This document shows positions 60,771-64,000 of a DNA stretch of 64,000 bases, one piece after another. Made by a program: the position numbers and the translations under genes. A model generated the notes under the pieces. The model ran no database searches. It saw only the letters and a program-made list of their open reading frames with translations, and was not told where the DNA came from. The DNA is from Methanoregula sp. UBA64 (GTDB taxonomy: Archaea > Halobacteriota > Methanomicrobia > Methanomicrobiales > Methanospirillaceae): NCBI RefSeq assembly GCF_002502735.1, contig NZ_DAQC01000001.1, forward strand, positions 241,229 through 305,228. Direction: 5' to 3'. Each line of letters opens with the position of its first letter. Position 1 is the stretch's first letter.

Positions 60771-61232
60771 ATGAAGAAGAATATTTTTTACCTGCTTATC
60801 GGGTTTATTGCAGTACTGCTCCTGGCAGTATTCTGGTATTCTGTGGAGAATTTTACCCCGATCTTTTCCATGGTTGCATTTGTGCTCGGTGTGATTGTCA
60901 TCTATATGGCATACCGGAAGGTCGATGATTATATCGAAGACGAGCGGAGTGCACGGATCACGGAAAAAGCAGCTCTTCGGACATTCCAGGTGTTCTGGGT
61001 CTCGTTCTGTGCGTTCTCGATCCTCGCTGTCATGAACCTCCTCTACATGCCCCGCTTTTCCCGGGAACATTTTTTTGAGCGGGCTCCCGGAACAATGCCT
61101 CCCGAGATTATGTCGCCGCGGATGATCGGGTACATCCAGCTGGGTCTTCTCTGCCTGATGATCTTTTTGTACGTGGGGTTCAGGTTCTATTACGCAAAGA
61201 AATACGGGGAATGGGAGACCGATGAAGAATAA
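60771..61232 (+). CDS. DUF2178-like membrane protein
   Basis: A 153-residue protein with four helices. The soluble stretch YRKVDDYIEDERSARITEKAALRTFQV between helices 2 and 3 is typical of DUF2178. Function unknown. Its 3' end overlaps the next gene, an XRE-family regulator, by 11 nt; DUF2178/XRE pairs are common in archaea and probably form a regulatory unit. Confidence 0.83.
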   Translation: MKKNIFYLLIGFIAVLLLAVFWYSVENFTPIFSMVAFVLGVIVIYMAYRKVDDYIEDERSARITEKAALRTFQVFWVSFCAFSILAVMNLLYMPRFSREHFFERAPGTMPPEIMSPRMIGYIQLGLLCLMIFLYVGFRFYYAKKYGEWETDEE

Positions 61233-61440
61233 GATCAAGGTGTACCGGGCAATGCACGATCTTACCCAGGAGGATCTCGCCCGTGCAATCGGTGTTACCC
61301 GCCAGACGATTCTTGCAATCGAGAAGGGGAAATATGTACCTTCGCTCGATCTTGCGTTCAGGATCTCCCGGTACTTCAGGGTAAATATCGAAGAAGTGTT
61401 CACGTACGACGAGGAGGCACAGGGCAGGGCAGGGGTATAA
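61222..61440 (+). CDS. XRE-family transcriptional regulator
   Basis: A 72-residue Cro/C1-type helix-turn-helix protein: IKVYRAMHDLTQEDLARAIGVTRQTILAIEKGKYVPSLDLAFRISRYF. This short form, ending in a FTYDEEAQ-like tail, is the usual archaeal regulator found next to DUF2178 genes. ATG 61222 overlaps the preceding gene by 11 nt, so translation is coupled. Autoregulation of the pair is likely but not shown. Confidence 0.92.
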   Translation: MKNKIKVYRAMHDLTQEDLARAIGVTRQTILAIEKGKYVPSLDLAFRISRYFRVNIEEVFTYDEEAQGRAGV

Positions 61441-61697
61441 CACCGGCGTTTGCCGGGTGCCCGGCCAGTGAATGCGGGATCACTCCCGTTGTATTCGGGA
61501 TCGTCTGGGATCCGCTTTCATGAAACGAAACGGGCACCTGTTCCTGTATGCTGTTTTCGGGGCAGTTCTGCCGCACCGGGCACGTGACCGGGACCGGCTG
61601 AATGGAACAAATTCCCGTTTGACCGGGTACAAAATGCGGCCGGTACTGGCATCCCGTCCTGAAATCCAGAGCCCGTTCTCTTTTCCCGGTGAGGCAG

Positions 61698-62351
61698 ATG
61701 GCGCAATTTCCTGAGAGTGCGGGTAAGGCGGATTGTCCCGAGACGCATGAGGATAGTTTTTCTGGGGATATGATCGTAACAACGGATCATCTCCGGTTCC
61801 GGTTGATGAACCTTCCCTGCCGCCAGATCACCGAGGTTCCCGAGTACCGGTTTTCGGACATCCGCCGGGACGATCGTGTCCTTGACACCGGTGCCAATGT
61901 CGGGGCATTCGCGTTACGGGCAGCACGCTTTTCCCCGTACGTAACTGCCGTGGAACCCCTCACAATAGATCCGCTGAAGGAAAATATCCGGCTGAATGCG
62001 GCAGATATCCGGGTAATCGAGGGTGCTCTTGGCGATGGTTCGGTATGCAGGATAACCTGGGACGATCTCGACCGATCCGTGCAGACCTATACGCTCGGCC
62101 AGCTCATTGATGCCGCAGGGGGATGCGATTTTTTAAAATGCGACTGCGAAGGTGCGGAATGGACGATCTGCCCGGAAGATCTTCTCGGGATCCGGAGGAT
62201 CGAGATGGAGCTGCACATCCCCCCGATCTGCCCGAACATAAACCCGGCGCTGCTCGACTTCATCGGTCAGCACTTTACCTTTACCCTTGACCGCACCCCG
62301 GTTCATTCGGCCCTCGGGGTCATGGGTATCCTTCATGCGGTCAGAAAATAG
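61698..62351 (+). CDS. FkbM-like SAM-dependent methyltransferase
   Basis: A 217-residue class I methyltransferase. Motif I is VLDTGANVGAFALRA (about 59-73) and the acidic post-I loop is YVTAVEPLTID. The motif DFLKCDCEGAEW resembles the FkbM signature (D-x-KxDxEGxE). FkbM-type enzymes methylate sugars or phenolic hydroxyls; substrate unknown. ATG 61698 lies after GGTGAGG; GTG 61689 is rejected because it overlaps that site. Confidence 0.8.
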   Translation: MAQFPESAGKADCPETHEDSFSGDMIVTTDHLRFRLMNLPCRQITEVPEYRFSDIRRDDRVLDTGANVGAFALRAARFSPYVTAVEPLTIDPLKENIRLNAADIRVIEGALGDGSVCRITWDDLDRSVQTYTLGQLIDAAGGCDFLKCDCEGAEWTICPEDLLGIRRIEMELHIPPICPNINPALLDFIGQHFTFTLDRTPVHSALGVMGILHAVRK

Positions 62352-62450
62352 CGGTCAGAATGCTCATCCGGTTCCCCCGTTACGAACCGTGGCCCGCCGG
62401 TAAGGCCGCTGGCTAAACAAAAACCCTTGAAAAATGGCGGAAGAAGAGCG

Positions 62451-62873
62451 TTACTCTTCAATCTGGATCGTGGTCAGCTTGACCGATTCGACACCTTTCT
62501 GGGACATCAGGCGCTCGGCAAGTTCCTTTAACTGGGAACCGTCCCCGTGGACGAGGATCACTTCGAGGCAGCGGTTATGGGTCACATGGGAGTGGAGCGA
62601 GGCCTTGATGATCTCGTGGTGGTCGTGCTGGATGTCGGTTATGGTCGTGAGAAGGCCGCGCTGGTCGTGATCGTATACCATCGTGATCACGCCTTCGCGT
62701 TCTCCCTTGACATCGGCCATCCACTTGTAGTACGTGATATAGGTACGGATGGCATCGCGGATACCCTCGGAACGTGAGGAATAGCCCCGGGCATTGATAA
62801 TTTCATCGAACTTGTCGAGGAGGTTTTTGGGAAGCGAGATCCCAATGCGGGAGAGATCGTTGTCGAAGGTCAT
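62451..62873 (-). CDS. nikR: Nickel-responsive regulator NikR
   Basis: RHH-type repressor of nickel uptake, 140 residues. The N-terminal ribbon-helix-helix (about 8-50, RIGISLPKNLLDKFDEII...SRSEGIRDAIRTYI) binds DNA; the C-terminal ACT domain carries the nickel site. Ligands at E. coli-equivalent spacing: His83, His94, His96 and Cys102 (LHSHVTHNRC). No nik operon lies nearby. The upstream 62874-63028 region shows no clear GTATGA-type dyad. Confidence 0.94.
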   Translation of the reverse strand: MTFDNDLSRIGISLPKNLLDKFDEIINARGYSSRSEGIRDAIRTYITYYKWMADVKGEREGVITMVYDHDQRGLLTTITDIQHDHHEIIKASLHSHVTHNRCLEVILVHGDGSQLKELAERLMSQKGVESVKLTTIQIEE

Positions 62874-63028
62874 AACATCAGCTATGTGAATATCATTGCT
62901 GCTTGTTTTTTAAGGTTTTGAAAAACCGGGTGGTTACGTAATACTTGGTGTGAGGATTTCCTTTACGCTACCATGCGGCCGGAAGGCCGGGTTTTGGGCA
63001 GATTAACGGCTTGTTTGCAAAAACAGGG

Positions 63029-63559
63029 CTATTGCGGGAAGAGGGATCCCGTTGCAATAGTTTTACCGGTCCGGGAATCGATCACCATCCAGGTGAGCTC
63101 TTTGTTCTTCCAGAATATGACATTCCCAAACTGGATCCCGGTACCATCAGCGGTCTGTTTCCCGGCAATGAAAAACCGATCTCCGGCTCTTACGGTGGTT
63201 TCGTCACATGCCGGGCCCGTTTTACCAAGAAGGGTAAAATTATTATTCCCTATGCCCTGCCGGGTTAATTGTGTTTTATTCTCTGTTTCATCGGACCGGA
63301 GAACCACCTGGATAGAATTGAGCGAGAATGGATCTCCTCCCGTATGATCGAAATAGATGCGGTAATAATCTGTGCTACCGGTTACGTTTTTTTCAAAATG
63401 TGCAGGCACGCTGATGGAGCTCTGGGGAGATTTTTCCCCGGTATCGCTGAAACTTCCGGCAAATGCGCTCGCGATTGCCGCGATCATGATGGTGATTGCC
63501 AGCATGAGCATGACCCCGACAACCGGTGAAACTGCCCTGTCGTGGGTATGAAATACCAT
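63029..63559 (-). CDS. Type IV pilin-like protein
   Basis: A 176-residue archaeal pilin-like precursor. After a short leader (DRAVSPVVGVMLMLAITIMIAAIAS) it has the hydrophobic N-terminal helix of the DUF1628 family and a cleavage region at RAVSPVVG, followed by a beta-rich body (YYRIYFDHTGGDPFSLNSIQVVLR). Likely surface-exposed pilus or adhesion subunit. Its ATG overlaps the stop of the upstream pilin-like gene (TGATG). Confidence 0.82.
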   Translation of the reverse strand: MVFHTHDRAVSPVVGVMLMLAITIMIAAIASAFAGSFSDTGEKSPQSSISVPAHFEKNVTGSTDYYRIYFDHTGGDPFSLNSIQVVLRSDETENKTQLTRQGIGNNNFTLLGKTGPACDETTVRAGDRFFIAGKQTADGTGIQFGNVIFWKNKELTWMVIDSRTGKTIATGSLFPQ

Positions 63560-64000
63560 CAGCTGATCACCACATCCTTGTCGAAGATGATCTGGCCGCT
63601 CGGGGTGTGGATGATTTTTACGGAGACTACCCCGCCGGGGCTGAATTCGTCCTTTCCGAAATTAACATTCGGGAATAACTGATCCATCCCGGGGTTTTCT
63701 TTTAATTCGGGATTGCCGGTGTATGCATCCTCGCCATTGCAGGATTGTGCCGGTGTCACCAGAATATCGCCCGGCTTAAATGTTGCCGATGCATTCCCGA
63801 ACCAGTTGGCCTGACTGTCCGGATCCGTGAACCGGCTGTCATCCTTAATGAAAAGTACCCCGGAGGGGACGGATGACCCTTTCATATCAACCGATCTTTC
63901 CCCCATCAGGGATCCCCGGCTGATGGTACTGGTTCCCGGAACCGTGTAATAGGTCACAATCTGGAGGTCTTTTGTCTGGAGGACGTTTCCCGAGACATGC
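63559..64000 (-). CDS. Pilin-like protein, 5'-truncated by the window
   Basis: The frame is open to base 64000 with no initiation site reached: upstream codons read HVSGNVLQTKDLQ before VTYYTVPGTST. The beta-rich C-terminal half ends GGVVSVKIIHTPSGQIIFDKDVVIS, a pattern seen in pilin-like proteins. The first gene of a probable tandem pilin operon. The N-terminal helix needed to prove the family lies outside the window. Confidence 0.7.
   Translation of the reverse strand, partial: HVSGNVLQTKDLQIVTYYTVPGTSTISRGSLMGERSVDMKGSSVPSGVLFIKDDSRFTDPDSQANWFGNASATFKPGDILVTPAQSCNGEDAYTGNPELKENPGMDQLFPNVNFGKDEFSPGGVVSVKIIHTPSGQIIFDKDVVIS

Noticed and set aside
62874..63028. NikR operator in the nikR upstream region
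   Set aside because: No GTATGA-N16-TCATAC-like dyad is present; the short inverted stretches seen are too weak.

Overview
The window looks like a chromosomal segment of a methanogenic euryarchaeon of the order Methanomicrobiales, probably Methanoregula or a close relative. The evidence is coenzyme F420 ligase (CofE), a beta-CASP termination ribonuclease (aCPSF1), archaeal PCNA/PriL, TFE, Trm56, RaSEA, Alba, Sec61-beta, S17e, a CdrS-FtsZ2 pair, the methanogen homocysteine trio, the hydrogenase maturation genes hypC-hypA-hypE and NikR. Genes are densely packed, often overlap by ATGA, and many have TATA boxes about 25-30 nt before the start codon (leaderless style). The genus is an inference, since no 16S rRNA is present.

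Layout. 1-2906: cobalt ECF importer cbiM(partial)-N-Q-O, the ATPase carrying an unexplained C-terminal domain. 3150-9190: small membrane proteins, an aminotransferase, a flavoprotein, cofE, Sec61-beta and an amidohydrolase. 9223-15327: UspA plus a four-CBS protein, proteasome beta, aCPSF1, an MFS carrier and a TPR protein. 15402-18652 (minus): M20 deacylase, unknown gene, moaA, rlmE. 18752-20575: PCNA and primase large subunit. 21153-26141: HD protein, ThiN-like protein, S17e, dapA-dapB-ferredoxin, asd, Alba. 26976-30906 (minus): DUF373 protein, COG1340 coiled-coil protein, ftsZ2, cdrS-like regulator. 31039-32699: CobD-like and CobY-like corrinoid genes. 32851-38321: LOR/SDH protein, RaSEA, a secreted protein, tRNA-Ser, hypC-hypA-hypE. 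39178-46130 (mostly minus): tRNA-Leu, ACT regulator, an overlapping operon of winged-helix gene-trm56-ATP-grasp-tfe-HD, and the homocysteine trio. 46226-50680: Nif3-like protein, SWIM protein, alaS, membrane-anchored ArsR-type regulator. 50910-58082: second secreted paralogue, hisH, a PAPS-reductase-like protein, an orphan MrpF/MrpG-like pair, a shortened TnpB and a ferritin-CCC1 fusion. 58083-64000: SpoIIE-type phosphatase, DUF2178/XRE pair, FkbM-like methyltransferase, NikR and two pilin-like genes.

The most unusual feature is non-coding. Between hypE and tRNA-Leu, 38386-38964 holds a tandem array with an exact 32-bp period. Each unit is CAGC, about 13 nt, then a run of 5-8 T. The T-tracts therefore recur about every three helical turns on one strand. 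Diverged inverted copies of the unit core (CCGGATCGG next to an A-run) occur in two other intergenic regions (about 20750 and 57750). Each of those also carries its own array of palindromes with a 19-bp repeat, of different sequence (20669-20717 and 57867-57922). I know of no described element with this combination.

Metabolic threads. Co and Ni handling (cbiMNQO, NikR, HypA, CobD/CobY-like) fits a corrinoid- and hydrogenase-dependent methanogen. Asd supplies aspartate semialdehyde both to DapA/DapB and to the homocysteine trio.
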